From JAVBSN01 sp031556525 (GTDB taxonomy: Bacteria; Bacillota; Clostridia; Lachnospirales; Lachnospiraceae), in NCBI GenBank assembly GCA_031556525.1, contig JAVBSS010000009.1, positions 1 through 54,016 on the forward strand: a stretch of DNA of 54,016 nucleotides. The letters run 5' to 3'. Within the stretch, counting starts at the first letter, position 1, and every line of letters begins with the position of its first letter. The position numbers were made by a program, and so were the translations under genes. Of this stretch, positions 32,356 to 42,500 are shown piece by piece. The notes under the pieces were generated by a model, which searched no databases, was not told the DNA's origin, and was given only the letters and a program-made list of their open reading frames with translations.

Positions 32356-32865
32356 ATGATTGATAATCGTCTTATAATGTACAAATTAATAATTTTATAC
32401 ATGCTTGACCGAGTTGATTTTCCACTTACAAACTCTCAAATTTCACAATTCGTACTAGAAAAGGGCTATACCAATTACTTCACTTTACAAGAGACAATTA
32501 ATGATCTGACAAACTCAGAGTTTATTACATCTTCCACTATCCGTAATGCATCACATTATGAAATTACACCTTCTGGACACGAGGCAATGGATTTATTCGA
32601 TTCAAAATTATCAGATGCAATAAAACTAGACATTCTTCATTATTTTGAGGAAAATAAAATACATTTAAAAAATGAATCTAACATATATGCTGACTATACC
32701 CCAACAAATAGTGGATATGAAACTACTTGTACTGTCAAAGAAAAATCTGACACTATATTAGAAATAAAGATTCTTGCACCTTCAAAAGAACGTGCCATAG
32801 AAATATGCGATAACTGGCAAGAAAAAAGTGAAGAGATGTACGATTATTTAATTAAAAATCTATAA
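32356..32865 (+). CDS. DUF4364 family protein, winged-helix type
   Basis: The 169-residue cytoplasmic protein of the DUF4364 family is common in Clostridia. The conserved start region YKLIILYMLDRVDFPLTNSQ continues as a winged helix-turn-helix (about 5-80) with HYEITPSGHEAMDLF, which resembles the wing of PadR/MarR-type proteins. The C-terminal part (about 95-169) is a mixed domain ending in a helix, EKSEEMYDYLIKNL. A DNA-binding regulatory role is likely, but its targets are unknown. The ATG at 32356 follows AAAAGGA; a TTG seven codons upstream is inside that region and is rejected. Rho is divergent. Confidence 0.85.
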   Translation: MIDNRLIMYKLIILYMLDRVDFPLTNSQISQFVLEKGYTNYFTLQETINDLTNSEFITSSTIRNASHYEITPSGHEAMDLFDSKLSDAIKLDILHYFEENKIHLKNESNIYADYTPTNSGYETTCTVKEKSDTILEIKILAPSKERAIEICDNWQEKSEEMYDYLIKNL

Positions 32866-32869
32866 ATCC

Positions 32870-32914
32870 AGATAAAACAAAAGGGCGCAAGCCCTTTTAC
32901 CTTTTGTTTTATCT
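32870..32914. terminator. bidirectional terminator with two nested folds
   Basis: AAAAGGGC-GCAA-GCCCTTTT serves the plus-strand DUF4364 gene. The longer arms AGATAAAACAAAAGG and CCTTTTGTTTTATCT enclose it and serve the minus-strand transporter operon, whose stop codon lies within the outer arm. Confidence 0.85.
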
Positions 32915-33671
32915 ATTCTCCTAATTTCCCTAAAAACTCATTCATTCTTTCATGTCCTGATGAGAACACTTCATCTGGTGCTCCTTCAACTGCAATATAT
33001 CCGTCTTCCATAAATATAATATGATCTGCAACATTTTTAGCAAAATTCATCTCATGGGTTACAATAACCATTGTCATGTGCTCTGCCGCAAGTTCTTTTA
33101 TTACATTTAAAATCTCGCCTGTCAATTCTGGATCTAAAGCCGATGTTGGTTCATCAAAAAACAACACCTTAGGTTTAAGTGCCAAAGCCCTCGCTATAGA
33201 TACTCTTTGTTGCTGGCCTCCTGATAATTGACACGGATAATAATCCTCCTTATCTGAAAGACCCATTTTATCCAATAATTCTCTTGCTTCTTCATACACT
33301 TCTTGCTTATTTCTTTTCTGTACATGAATAGGTGAATCCACAATATTTTTAAGAACTGAATAATGAGGAAACAAATTAAAATTTTGAAATACTAATCCAA
33401 AGTGCCCTTGTATTTTCTTCAATTCATTATTTTTAGCATATATAGAATTGCCATTTTTATCATTCCAACAAGCTTTCTCATCTAGATAAATCAATTCTCC
33501 ACTATCCATTGTTTCAAGCATTGTGGCACATCTTAATAATGTTGATTTTCCAGATCCAGAAGGTCCTATAATAGCTACCACTTCGCCTTCTTTAACATTT
33601 AATGAAATATCCTTAAGTACTTCCAAATCATCGAAGCTTTTTTTTATGTTATTTATTTCCAATATGTTCAT
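32913..33671 (-). CDS. polar amino-acid ABC importer, ATP-binding subunit
   Basis: This 252-residue cytoplasmic ATPase of the GlnQ/HisP class powers uptake by the permease and binding protein encoded just upstream. Walker A is GPSGSGKSTLLR (about 35-46), the Q-loop is LVFQNFNLFPH, the signature is LSGGQQQR, Walker B is VLFFDEPTSALDPE, and the switch is VTHEM. An insertion at about 60-85 (YLDEKACWNDKNGN) lengthens the first lobe slightly. The gene is 13 bases downstream of the permease gene with GGAGGAG before its ATG, and it ends at a strong terminator. Confidence 0.94.
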   Translation of the reverse strand: MNILEINNIKKSFDDLEVLKDISLNVKEGEVVAIIGPSGSGKSTLLRCATMLETMDSGELIYLDEKACWNDKNGNSIYAKNNELKKIQGHFGLVFQNFNLFPHYSVLKNIVDSPIHVQKRNKQEVYEEARELLDKMGLSDKEDYYPCQLSGGQQQRVSIARALALKPKVLFFDEPTSALDPELTGEILNVIKELAAEHMTMVIVTHEMNFAKNVADHIIFMEDGYIAVEGAPDEVFSSGHERMNEFLGKLGE

Positions 33672-33684
33672 AGTAAAGCTCCTC

Positions 33685-34335
33685 CTATTGATAATAACTT
33701 AATTTTTTCTCAAATCGCTCCATAATTATAGCAACTAAGAGATTCATTATGTAATAAAATACTCCCGCTACCATAAATGGAACTAATGTGGTCTGTGCTG
33801 CTGCAATTGCTTGTGCCGATTTAAACATTTCAGAAACAGCAATTACAAAGGCTAAGGATGTATCCTTAACAAGCGTTATCACTTCATTTGTAACAGGAGG
33901 AAGTATTCTCTTTATTACTTGTGGAGCAATTATCTTTGTAAAGGTTTGAAATCTATTATATCCCAACACTTTTGCTGCTTCATATTGTCCCACAGGCATA
34001 GACTCAATACCAGATCTATATATTTCTGCAAAATAAGCTGCATAATTAAGTGCAAACCCTATTATTACAGCAATAAATCTATATTCTCTTGTAATCTTCA
34101 TTTTAAATAAATAGTAAGGTCCAAAATATACTACCATAAGTTGAAGCATAAGAGGCGTTCCTCTCATTATAGATATGTATATCTTAGCAATCCATCTAAT
34201 TATAAAATTTTTAGACATTCTACCAAATGAAATTACAAGTCCAAAAGGCAATGCAAATATTAGTGTAAGTGCGAATATTTCCAACGACACCAACATTCCA
34301 TCCTTAAGCTGTACAACGATATCAAATACGCTCAT
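33685..34335 (-). CDS. polar amino-acid ABC importer, permease subunit
   Basis: This 216-residue inner-membrane protein of the HisM/GlnP family has about five helices. The N-terminal part, with RGTPLMLQLMVVYFG (about 57-71), is the family hallmark. The EAA loop (EIYRSGIESMPVGQYEAAKVLG, about 103-124) contacts the ATPase. Only one permease is encoded, so it probably acts as a homodimer. It lies between the binding protein (26 bases) and the ATPase (13 bases), with GGAGGA before the ATG. Confidence 0.93.
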   Translation of the reverse strand: MSVFDIVVQLKDGMLVSLEIFALTLIFALPFGLVISFGRMSKNFIIRWIAKIYISIMRGTPLMLQLMVVYFGPYYLFKMKITREYRFIAVIIGFALNYAAYFAEIYRSGIESMPVGQYEAAKVLGYNRFQTFTKIIAPQVIKRILPPVTNEVITLVKDTSLAFVIAVSEMFKSAQAIAAAQTTLVPFMVAGVFYYIMNLLVAIIMERFEKKLSYYQ

Positions 34336-34361
34336 TTTTGTCCTCCACGTATAGTATAAAT

Positions 34362-35183
34362 TTATTTACCTAAACAAACACTATCTGTTAATCCCCATTT
34401 TTCAGCTATCTGAGCAAATGTACCATCTTCAACCATAGCATATAAAGTCTCTTGTACTTTATCTCTTAATGCTTCATTTCCTAACATGAATCCTATACCA
34501 TATTGCTCTGTTGCAATATACTCATCTAATATAATATATCCACCATCCCTTGAAGCCATTTGATAGCTTGCAACACCTATATCCATCGCTACAGCATCAC
34601 CTGCACCTGATTCAATATTCATAAATGCTGTATTGTATTCTGCAACTTCATCCAAAGAAGCAAAACTTTCTGTAAGCGCTTTATTATCATCATTTTTAAG
34701 AGCTTCTAATGCCGAAGAATCAGCTTGAACAATTATTGCCTTTCCTTCCAAATCCGCTAAAGAAGTAATACCTGATTCTTTAGAAACTACCATTACTTGG
34801 CTATTATCTACATATGCATCTGTCCAAGCATATTTATCTACTCTATCTGGACTCATTGTAAAACCATTCCATATACAACTAATAGAACCTGATGATAATT
34901 CCATATCTTTAGAATTCCAATCAATTGGTTGTAATACTAATTCCCAATCATTTCTCTTAGCAACTTCTGCTGCTAAATCCAAATCAAAACCTACATAATT
35001 ACCATTTTCATCTTGGTAACCATATGGTGGGAAATCTGCATCAAATCCTACAATAAATGTAGTCATACTATCTACATCAACTATTGATGAATCATCTGCT
35101 CCATCACTTTTCTTGCTGTCACATCCTGTAAGCATTGTAGCTACCATTGCTACGCATAATAATAAACTAATAATCTTTTTCAT
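34362..35183 (-). CDS. amino-acid ABC importer, substrate-binding lipoprotein
   Basis: The 273-residue lipoprotein is anchored outside the cell. Its signal peptide MKKIISLLLCVAMVATM ends in the lipobox LTGC with Cys21. The mature part is a family-3 bacterial solute-binding fold: FIVGFDADFPPYGYQDENG (about 48-66), GFDLDLAAEVAKR, NGFTMSPDRVDKYAWTDAY and the hinge stretch GYIILDEYIATEQYGIGF. Substrates of this family are polar amino acids, cystine or opines; the ligand is not decided by sequence. It is first of the three transporter genes. It lies 52 bases downstream of engB with a terminator between them, so its own promoter may lie in the 3' end of engB or in that gap. Confidence 0.93.
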   Translation of the reverse strand: MKKIISLLLCVAMVATMLTGCDSKKSDGADDSSIVDVDSMTTFIVGFDADFPPYGYQDENGNYVGFDLDLAAEVAKRNDWELVLQPIDWNSKDMELSSGSISCIWNGFTMSPDRVDKYAWTDAYVDNSQVMVVSKESGITSLADLEGKAIIVQADSSALEALKNDDNKALTESFASLDEVAEYNTAFMNIESGAGDAVAMDIGVASYQMASRDGGYIILDEYIATEQYGIGFMLGNEALRDKVQETLYAMVEDGTFAQIAEKWGLTDSVCLGK

Positions 35184-35208
35184 AAAATCCTCCTTTTTTT
35201 ATAAACAA

Positions 35209-35230
35209 AGGGTGGATATATATCCACCCT
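35209..35230 (-). terminator. perfect palindrome, likely engB terminator
   Basis: AGGGTGGATA and its exact complement form a 22-base perfect palindrome just after the engB stop. On the minus strand TTTGTTTATA follows. Confidence 0.75.
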
Positions 35231-35235
35231 ATAAA

Positions 35236-35838
35236 TTACTCTATATCTTCTTCTACAATTGAAGAATCAATAATCTCCCATATATCTTCACGTCCTTGTT
35301 TTGACAATGCAGAAAATGGAATTACCTTAGTGCCTGGGCGTAAATTAATCTTAGTTTTTATCGCTTTAATATTTTTATCAACTTGACTTCTCTTTATCTT
35401 ATCTAACTTTGTAGCAATAATTATAGGCTCATATCCATTAGAAACTACCCATTCATACATGATTTTATCATTCTCAGAAGGATCATGCCTTATATCAATA
35501 AGTAGAAATACTACCTTAAGATTAGATGAAGTGTGTAAATATTTTTCGATTAATTTTCCCCATTTTTCTTTTACTTCTATAGAAACCTTTGCATAACCAT
35601 AACCTGGCAAATCCACAAAATATAATTGTTTGTCAACATTATAGAAATTAATAGTCTGTGTCTTTCCTGGTTGTTGTGATGTTCTTGCATAAGACTTTCT
35701 ATTCATTAATGTATTAATTAGAGAAGATTTTCCAACATTAGATTTACCTGCAAATGCTATCTCTGGCATTGTATTTTCTGGCAATTTACTTGTAATACCA
35801 CATACAGTATCCAAATTAACATAGTTAACATTTCTCAT
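35236..35838 (-). CDS. engB: ribosome biogenesis GTPase YsxC/EngB
   Basis: This essential GTPase is needed for 50S subunit assembly. The 200-residue protein carries G1 GKSNVGKSS (about 31-39), G2 TQTINFYNV, G3 DLPGYGYA (about 75-82), G4 TKLDK (about 143-147) and G5 FSALSKQG, the usual single-domain layout. It is last in the tig-clpP-clpX-engB cluster, 27 bases after clpX, with GGAGGAG before its ATG. The clpX-lon-engB neighbourhood is widespread in Firmicutes; lon is absent here. Confidence 0.96.
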   Translation of the reverse strand: MRNVNYVNLDTVCGITSKLPENTMPEIAFAGKSNVGKSSLINTLMNRKSYARTSQQPGKTQTINFYNVDKQLYFVDLPGYGYAKVSIEVKEKWGKLIEKYLHTSSNLKVVFLLIDIRHDPSENDKIMYEWVVSNGYEPIIIATKLDKIKRSQVDKNIKAIKTKINLRPGTKVIPFSALSKQGREDIWEIIDSSIVEEDIE

Positions 35839-35865
35839 TAGTATCTCCTCCTTTGCATATCAGTA

Positions 35866-37161
35866 TTATGCTATTTCATTACTATGGTGTTTAACCGTTT
35901 TTCTAAGTTTAGATTTTTTAACAATTGGCTCATCCGAAATTGTAAGTATAGGATCTGCTCCATCGTCAACCACTTCTTTTGTTATAACACATTTAACAAT
36001 TGATTCATCCGATGGTATTTCATACATTAAATCCATTACCGCTTTTTCCATGATACCCCTAAGTCCTCTAGCACCAGTCTTATCTTCCATAGCTTTTTTA
36101 GCAATAGCTCTCAATGCTTCTGGTTCAAATTCTAATTCTACGCCATCTAACTCAAATAATCTCTTATATTGTTTACAAATAGCACTCTTTGGTTCAGAAA
36201 GAATTCTCATTAACGCTTCATCATCTAATAAATCAAGAGAAACTGTAACTGGTACACGACCAACAAATTCAGGTATTAATCCATATTTAATAAAATCCTG
36301 AGATGTAGCTTGTTTTAGCCATTCACCAATATTTTTATCATTCTTGTCATAAACTTCAGCATTAAATCCTATAGAACTTTTTCCAACTCTATTCTCTATT
36401 ATCTTCTCAAGTCCATCAAATGCTCCACCACATATAAATAAAATATTACTAGTATCAATCTGTATAAATTCTTGATGTGGATGCTTTCTTCCACCTTGTG
36501 GTGGAACTGAAGCAACGGTACCTTCAATTATTTTTAATAACGCTTGTTGAACACCTTCACCTGATACATCTCTAGTAATAGAAACATTTTCAGATTTCTT
36601 GGTAATCTTATCAATTTCATCAATGTAAATAATTCCGTATTCAGCTTTATCAATATCATAATCTGCAGCTTGAATAATTTTAAGAAGAATATTCTCTACA
36701 TCTTCACCTACATATCCTGCTTCTGTTAATGCAGTTGCATCTGCAATAGCAAATGGAACATTTAATAATCTAGCCAACGTTTGCGCCAAATATGTCTTAC
36801 CTGAACCAGTTGGTCCAAGCATTAATATATTACTTTTTTGTAGTTCTACATCAAAATCTTTCTCCGAAAGAATTCTCTTATAATGATTATACACTGCAAC
36901 AGAAAGAACTTTTTTAGCAGCTTCCTGACCAATTACATATTGATCCAAAAAGTCTTTGATTTCTTTTGGCTTAAGTAAATTGATTGTATCATCTTCATCA
37001 TATACTGTGTCAAACTCGTCTTCTATAATTTCAGAACACACATCAATACATTCGTCACAAATATACACATCTGGTCCCGCTATTAATTTACGTACCTGAT
37101 CTTGCGTTTTATTACAAAACGAACATCTTAACTGTTTTCTATCATCATTACGACTAGCCAT
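35866..37161 (-). CDS. clpX: ATP-dependent protease ATP-binding subunit ClpX
   Basis: This AAA+ unfoldase recognises tagged proteins and feeds them to ClpP. The 431-residue protein has an N-terminal zinc domain with Cys13, Cys16, Cys35 and Cys38. Walker A is GPTGSGKTYLAQT (about 114-126), the pore loop is in AGYVGEDVE, and Walker B is IIYIDEIDKI. The ClpP-contact loop IGF lies in SSIGFNAEV, sensor 2 is in GARGLRG, and the C-terminal small domain is complete. It is 19 bases downstream of clpP in the same direction. Confidence 0.98.
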   Translation of the reverse strand: MASRNDDRKQLRCSFCNKTQDQVRKLIAGPDVYICDECIDVCSEIIEDEFDTVYDEDDTINLLKPKEIKDFLDQYVIGQEAAKKVLSVAVYNHYKRILSEKDFDVELQKSNILMLGPTGSGKTYLAQTLARLLNVPFAIADATALTEAGYVGEDVENILLKIIQAADYDIDKAEYGIIYIDEIDKITKKSENVSITRDVSGEGVQQALLKIIEGTVASVPPQGGRKHPHQEFIQIDTSNILFICGGAFDGLEKIIENRVGKSSIGFNAEVYDKNDKNIGEWLKQATSQDFIKYGLIPEFVGRVPVTVSLDLLDDEALMRILSEPKSAICKQYKRLFELDGVELEFEPEALRAIAKKAMEDKTGARGLRGIMEKAVMDLMYEIPSDESIVKCVITKEVVDDGADPILTISDEPIVKKSKLRKTVKHHSNEIA

Positions 37162-37180
37162 ATAGTCACCTCAATCCTTA

Positions 37181-37759
37181 TTATCTTTTAATCATGCTAT
37201 CAATTAATCCATATTCAATAGCTTCGTCGGCGCTTAGCCAGTTATCTCTATCTGTATCTTTTTCAATAACTTCTATTGGTTTTCCAGTATTAGCTGCTAA
37301 TTCAGTGTTTAATCTAAATTTAGTTTTTTCAATATGTTTTGCAGCTATTTGAATCTCTGTTGCTTGCCCCTGCGCTCCACCTAGTGGTTGGTGTATCATA
37401 ATTTCTGAATTTGGAGTTGCAAATCTCTTACCTTTAGCTCCACCAGCTAATAAAAATGCGCCCATACTTGCAGCCATACCTACACATATTGTAGATACAT
37501 CACATTTAATATAATTCATTGTGTCGTATATTCCCCATCCAGCAGATACAGAACCACCTGGACTGTTTATATACATATTTATATCCTTAGATGGATCTTC
37601 TGATTCTAGAAATAACAATTGTGCAATAACCAAGCTTGCTGTTACATCATTAATCTCTTCACCTAAAATAATTATTCTGTCTTTTAATAATCTTGAATAG
37701 ATATCATAAGATCTCTCTCCACGACTTGTTTGTTCAACGACATAAGGTACTAAACTCAT
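37181..37759 (-). CDS. clpP: ATP-dependent Clp protease proteolytic subunit
   Basis: This serine peptidase forms the double-heptamer chamber used by ClpX and other Clp ATPases. The 192-residue protein has catalytic Ser98 (GMAASMG), His123 (MIHQPLGG) and Asp172 (DTDRDNW). A short N-terminal propeptide (MSLVPYVVEQT) is typical. A hairpin terminator separates it from tig upstream, so it may have its own promoter as well as readthrough. clpX follows after 21 bases. Confidence 0.98.
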   Translation of the reverse strand: MSLVPYVVEQTSRGERSYDIYSRLLKDRIIILGEEINDVTASLVIAQLLFLESEDPSKDINMYINSPGGSVSAGWGIYDTMNYIKCDVSTICVGMAASMGAFLLAGGAKGKRFATPNSEIMIHQPLGGAQGQATEIQIAAKHIEKTKFRLNTELAANTGKPIEVIEKDTDRDNWLSADEAIEYGLIDSMIKR

Positions 37760-37812
37760 ATCACAACCTCCTTATAATTATACATTTTTCGTCAAAATTC
37801 TTATAACCAAAT

Positions 37813-37838
37813 CTGCGATAGTCGAAAGACTATCGCAG
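37813..37838 (-). terminator. hairpin between tig and clpP
   Basis: CTGCGATAGTC and GACTATCGCAG form a perfect 11-bp stem with a GAAA (minus strand TTTC) loop, followed on the minus strand by ATTTGGTTAT. The U-tract is moderate, so partial readthrough is likely. Confidence 0.7.
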
Positions 37839-37845
37839 GTTAAAT

Positions 37846-39132
37846 TTATACTTCTTTAGCTTCAGCTGTAACTAAGTCAACTGCTTTTTGAACAGCTATA
37901 TCTGATTTCATAGCTGCTTTCTCAGCATCGCCTACAAGTTCTTTAATCTTATCTATTTCCATTTGATATTGTTCAGCCATCTTCTCTAACTCTTTGTTAA
38001 GTTCATCATCTGAAGCTTCTATCTTCTCTGCTTCAACAATAGCTTCTAATACTAATCTAGATTTGATACGACGCTCTGCTTCTGGAGTAAGAGTAACCAT
38101 AAATTTCTCTCTATCCATACCTGTATATTGGAAATATTGCTCGATTGATAAACCTTGATATTGGATTCTTTGAGCAAATTCATTTACCATTTGTTCTTTT
38201 GTACTTTCAATCATTGCTTCTGGAACTTCCATAGTTGCATTCTCAATAATCTTATCAATAATAGCACCCTCTTTTACGTTAAGTGCTTCTGATGCTTTTC
38301 TATCTGCAATATTTTTCTTAATATCTTCTTTGTATTCTTCTAATGTATCAAACTCAGATACATCCTCTGCAAATTCATCATTTAATTCTGGAAGTTCTGT
38401 AGCTTTGATCTCATTAAGTTTTACTTTAAATACTGCTGGCTTTCCTGCTAAATCTGGTGCATGATACTCTTCTGGGAATGTAACATTTACATCGAACTCA
38501 TCACCAATATTCTTACCAACTATTTGATCTTCAAAGGTATCGATGAATGAATGAGAACCTAATACTATTTGATAGTCCTCTCCTTTTCCACCTTCAAATG
38601 CAACTTCATCTACAAATCCTTCAAAATCAATTGTTACTTCATCTTCTAATGCTGCGGCTCTATCTTCAACAGGAACTGTTCTTGAGTTTTGCTTTCTTAC
38701 ATTTTCAAGCTCATTAGCAACATCTTCATCTGTAACTTCTACATCTGTTTTCTCAACTTCAATTCCCTTGTAATCGCCTAAAGTAACTTCTGGCTTAAGA
38801 GCTACTGTTGCTGTATATATAAAATCTTTTCCTTTTTCCATCTGAACTGCATCAATTTCTGGTCTTGATACGATTTCCAACTCTGAAGCTGTTGCTTCTT
38901 CTGGATAAGTATTTTGAATACAAATATTTGCTGCATCTTCATAGAACATCTCAGCACCATACATCTTCTCTAAGTACGCTTGTGGCACTTTACCTTGTCT
39001 GAATCCAGGCACAGACATTTTTCCCTTTTGTTTGTTATAAGCCTCTGTAATAGCCTTATCAAAATCTGCTGCTGGCACCTCTATAGTAAGCTTAGCCATA
39101 TTATTCTCTAATTTTTCTACTGTTAAACTCAT
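37846..39132 (-). CDS. tig: trigger factor
   Basis: This ribosome-bound chaperone and peptidyl-prolyl isomerase meets nascent chains. The 428-residue protein has an N-terminal ribosome-binding domain (about 1-115) with GFRQGKVPQ (about 42-50) carrying the ribosome-docking signature. The FKBP-type isomerase domain (about 155-245) includes VTIDFEGFVD and VTFPEEYHAPDLAGK. The C-terminal helical chaperone arms are complete. It is first in the tig-clpP-clpX-engB series, with GGAGGA before the ATG. Confidence 0.97.
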   Translation of the reverse strand: MSLTVEKLENNMAKLTIEVPAADFDKAITEAYNKQKGKMSVPGFRQGKVPQAYLEKMYGAEMFYEDAANICIQNTYPEEATASELEIVSRPEIDAVQMEKGKDFIYTATVALKPEVTLGDYKGIEVEKTDVEVTDEDVANELENVRKQNSRTVPVEDRAAALEDEVTIDFEGFVDEVAFEGGKGEDYQIVLGSHSFIDTFEDQIVGKNIGDEFDVNVTFPEEYHAPDLAGKPAVFKVKLNEIKATELPELNDEFAEDVSEFDTLEEYKEDIKKNIADRKASEALNVKEGAIIDKIIENATMEVPEAMIESTKEQMVNEFAQRIQYQGLSIEQYFQYTGMDREKFMVTLTPEAERRIKSRLVLEAIVEAEKIEASDDELNKELEKMAEQYQMEIDKIKELVGDAEKAAMKSDIAVQKAVDLVTAEAKEV

Positions 39133-39255
39133 TTTAACATTTCCTCCTTGTATATAAATAAATATTTATCTAATTATAGGCAGTATAAATTACCGCATCA
39201 ATTCTTGAATTATAACACAGTTTATTATCTAATGTCTAGTATATATACCAAAAAA

Positions 39256-39283
39256 AAGAAGAGGTGAATTAACACCTCTTCTT
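39256..39283 (-). terminator. terminator of the spore protein gene
   Basis: AAGAAGAGGTG and CACCTCTTCTT form a perfect 11-bp stem with a 6-base loop. Eight T follow on the minus strand. Confidence 0.92.
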
Positions 39284-39293
39284 AGCAGATTGA

Positions 39294-39500
39294 CTATTTG
39301 CCAGCCATTTGCTCTTCTTGTCTCTTAATCATCTGTCTTACCATTTCTCCACCGATTGAACCAGTTTGAGCTGAAGTAAGATCACCATTGTAACCTGGTT
39401 TTAAGTTAACACCTATTTCAGATGCAACTTCCATTTTAAATTTGTTCATAGCGTCCTTTGCGTGTGGTACTTCCATTCTGTTTGAATTACTGTTTGTCAT
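39294..39500 (-). CDS. alpha/beta-type small acid-soluble spore protein
   Basis: This 68-residue DNA-coating protein of endospores protects DNA and is degraded at germination. Diagnostic stretches are KMEVASEIG (about 22-30, containing the GPR protease recognition Glu-hydrophobic-Ala-Ser-Glu) and GYNGDLTSAQTGSIGGEMV (about 37-55), then RQMI. This is direct evidence that the organism is, or descends from, a spore former. It has GGAGGTG before the ATG and a strong terminator. The promoter region has CATAATA, which fits a sigma-G -10, but no convincing -35 was found. Confidence 0.95.
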   Translation of the reverse strand: MTNSNSNRMEVPHAKDAMNKFKMEVASEIGVNLKPGYNGDLTSAQTGSIGGEMVRQMIKRQEEQMAGK

Positions 39501-39588
39501 ATCTATTCACCTCCAAGATTTCTATAAGACTCTCACGTCTTAATAGTATTATTTCTCATGAATAGAATATTATTATGGTAATTTATGG

Positions 39589-42500
39589 TTATCTACTTTT
39601 TCTTTTTAAATACACTCCGCTTATGCCTGTTAATATAGCAATTAACCCGATTATTTCAATCGCATTTGCATCACCTGTCTTAGGACTTGATGAACCTTTA
39701 AGAGTTGTGATACTTGGTGTTTTACTTACAGACTCTGTAGTAGTAGTAGTAGCATCATCAGTTATCGTACTTTGATTATCTTGTTTATCTATATCACTAT
39801 GATTATCTATTCCTTTGTTGCCATCTTCCGTAGAATCTCCTGTATTTTTATCTCCATCCTTCTTAGCTACATCATATACCATAGCATATGTGGAGAATTT
39901 ACCACTTTCAAAAGTATAGGTCGTTGTGTTGGCATCTACATCTGGAAGTACTGTACATCCGCCATCATGAGTTCTTATTACTCGCAAGTTGTTCTTTCCT
40001 GCCAAATCACCTAACGGAACTGTTACTTTAAGTGATGTACCACCGATTTCTTCAATTTTTTCTTTTGAAATAATATTTCCAACCGCATCAAATTTTATTT
40101 TATATAAAGTAATATCTATATAAGCTCCAACAACCGAGTTATCTCCTATTAAATTATATATAATTGATACATCCGCACTAGATACTGTTGTTGTTCGCAT
40201 TAATGAAGCATATAATCTAAATTCAACAGCTCCTCCATCTTCAATTAAAGATTTATCTTCACTTGTATAATTAGCACTATCATATTCAAATATATCATCT
40301 AATCCATTTACTGAAATAGACGGTGTATCATCACTTGCTATCTCAACAGACGTATTTTTTCCACCTAATACTATTAATATACTATTTGTAGGTGATATTA
40401 TTGAACCATTCTCAATTACCAATTGAATTGTATTCGTATATAACCCATTACTTGCAACAATGTTATAACTTCCATCAGGAATATTATAGAACTCGAAAGC
40501 TTCACCATTATTCTTCTCTATACTTCTAATGCAAGTATTTCCATTATACAACGATACAAATATACTTTGGTTTTTATCCTCATCCGAAAGCGTATCATTA
40601 TACTTAACCTTACCAATTATCGTACTTCCTATTTGGCTTCCATCTAAAGTCTTGAATTTTCCAGTATAAGTAAGATTTTCTCCTGCCTCAGAAATGGCTA
40701 TAATTCTATAGTTATATATTGTATCAGCTTCTAATCCGTTAAATGCATGCGATAGGACTATATTTCCACTATCCTCGACAATTACATTAGGTGTCACATT
40801 TACATAATTCTTATCTTTTTCTTTCTTGTACTGTACTTGATAAGCTTTTATTCCATAAGTACCTTTGTAAATAGTTGCACCAATATTAGCAGTAGTTTCT
40901 GATATATTAGTTACAGTTTTTATCTTCATACTCATTGGTTCAAATTTGGTCTCATTAGCAATATTACCTGCCATATCTGCTACACTAATTGAGTATGTTC
41001 CTTTGTATTCTACAACAAAACTTCCTGTGTAATTATTTGGATTGTCTTTTACTGGTGTCATTGTTACTGCAATATTTTTTCCGTTATATTGTATTATAAC
41101 GCTATCTGGATCAACACCACTAAGAGTATCTTTCACAGTGAAATTCACAATAATATTTCCATCTTCTTTAACAGCCTTGCCTATCTTAACCGTTGGTTTT
41201 ACTGAATCCACACATATATCTACACGAACTTCTTCAGTACATTTAAGTCCTGATTCCGATTTACTATATGCCATTATATGATATATTCCCTCTTCATCCA
41301 ACATTATGTCTTTGATAGATGTTATAGCAGTTTCATTAATTGGTTCAACGTCACCCTTCCATAACTTATAATATGTTGTTACAGCAGTTGTTCCGTTATC
41401 TAAATTTTGAGAAGGATGAATCTTAACTTCTGGTATCTCATTATACCAATTGTTGTTACCATTACCTTCACTCGGATTAACTTCAATTACTGGTGACTCT
41501 GGTATCGCAGATGAAATATTATTATATACAACCTCTAGTTCTATTTCATTTCCAGCTTCATCCTCTGCACACAAATAGTAAGTACCTTTAGTTGTAAATG
41601 TTACAGAACAATTCGCTTGATTCTTGTCATTATCAATTCTTATATAAGCTATACTATTTCTATTTGCATCTTTTACATCTATATATTTAATTCCACTTAA
41701 ATTATCTGTTACCTTGAATTCAACGATTTTCTCACTTACCCAATTATCATCTGCACCACTTGTAATTTCGATAGCTGGTGGATCATTATCTACATTAAAT
41801 TCTATAATATCTGATTCAGTATAATTTTCCGCATTATCATATGCAATAACCTGTACTAAATGCGTTCCATTAGTAGCTATAGCTTTTGTAAATTCAATTT
41901 CTGATTCCCTAGTTTCAGTGTTGGGAACTTCTGTTATATTAGAATCTGCCACTCCATCTATAATCCATCTAACTCCATATATACCACTACCATTATCTAT
42001 TACTTTAGCAGTTATATCTCCTCTGCTATAATACTTATTATCCTCGTTAGTGATAATTGAACCTGCTGGATTCTTAACATAAATATCAACTGATGGTCCA
42101 TTCGCTTCAACCAACCAAACATTCACATCATTTTTTACTAAGTAACATGGATTTGCTGGTGTTCCCAATGTATTTCCTGCAACATCTGATACATAAAAGG
42201 CAATGTTTTCACAATTTCCTTCTATAATACTAAAACTTGCTTTGTTATCTATAATATCTATATATTTATAAATTCCGTTTCCGAAAATGTCATAATATAA
42301 CCTTGAATTTCCACTTGTATCTTCTTCAAAAGTCATATTAACATCTATAGTATTTCTGAAATAATTTCCATGTTCTAAGAAGCTTCCTATTCCAGATATT
42401 CTTGTTCCAACTACACCATCTAATACATTTCCTGTTCCTTGAGTAATTGTCGTATTACTTATAACTGGTGGAGTGCTATCAACTTTAATATCTTCTAATG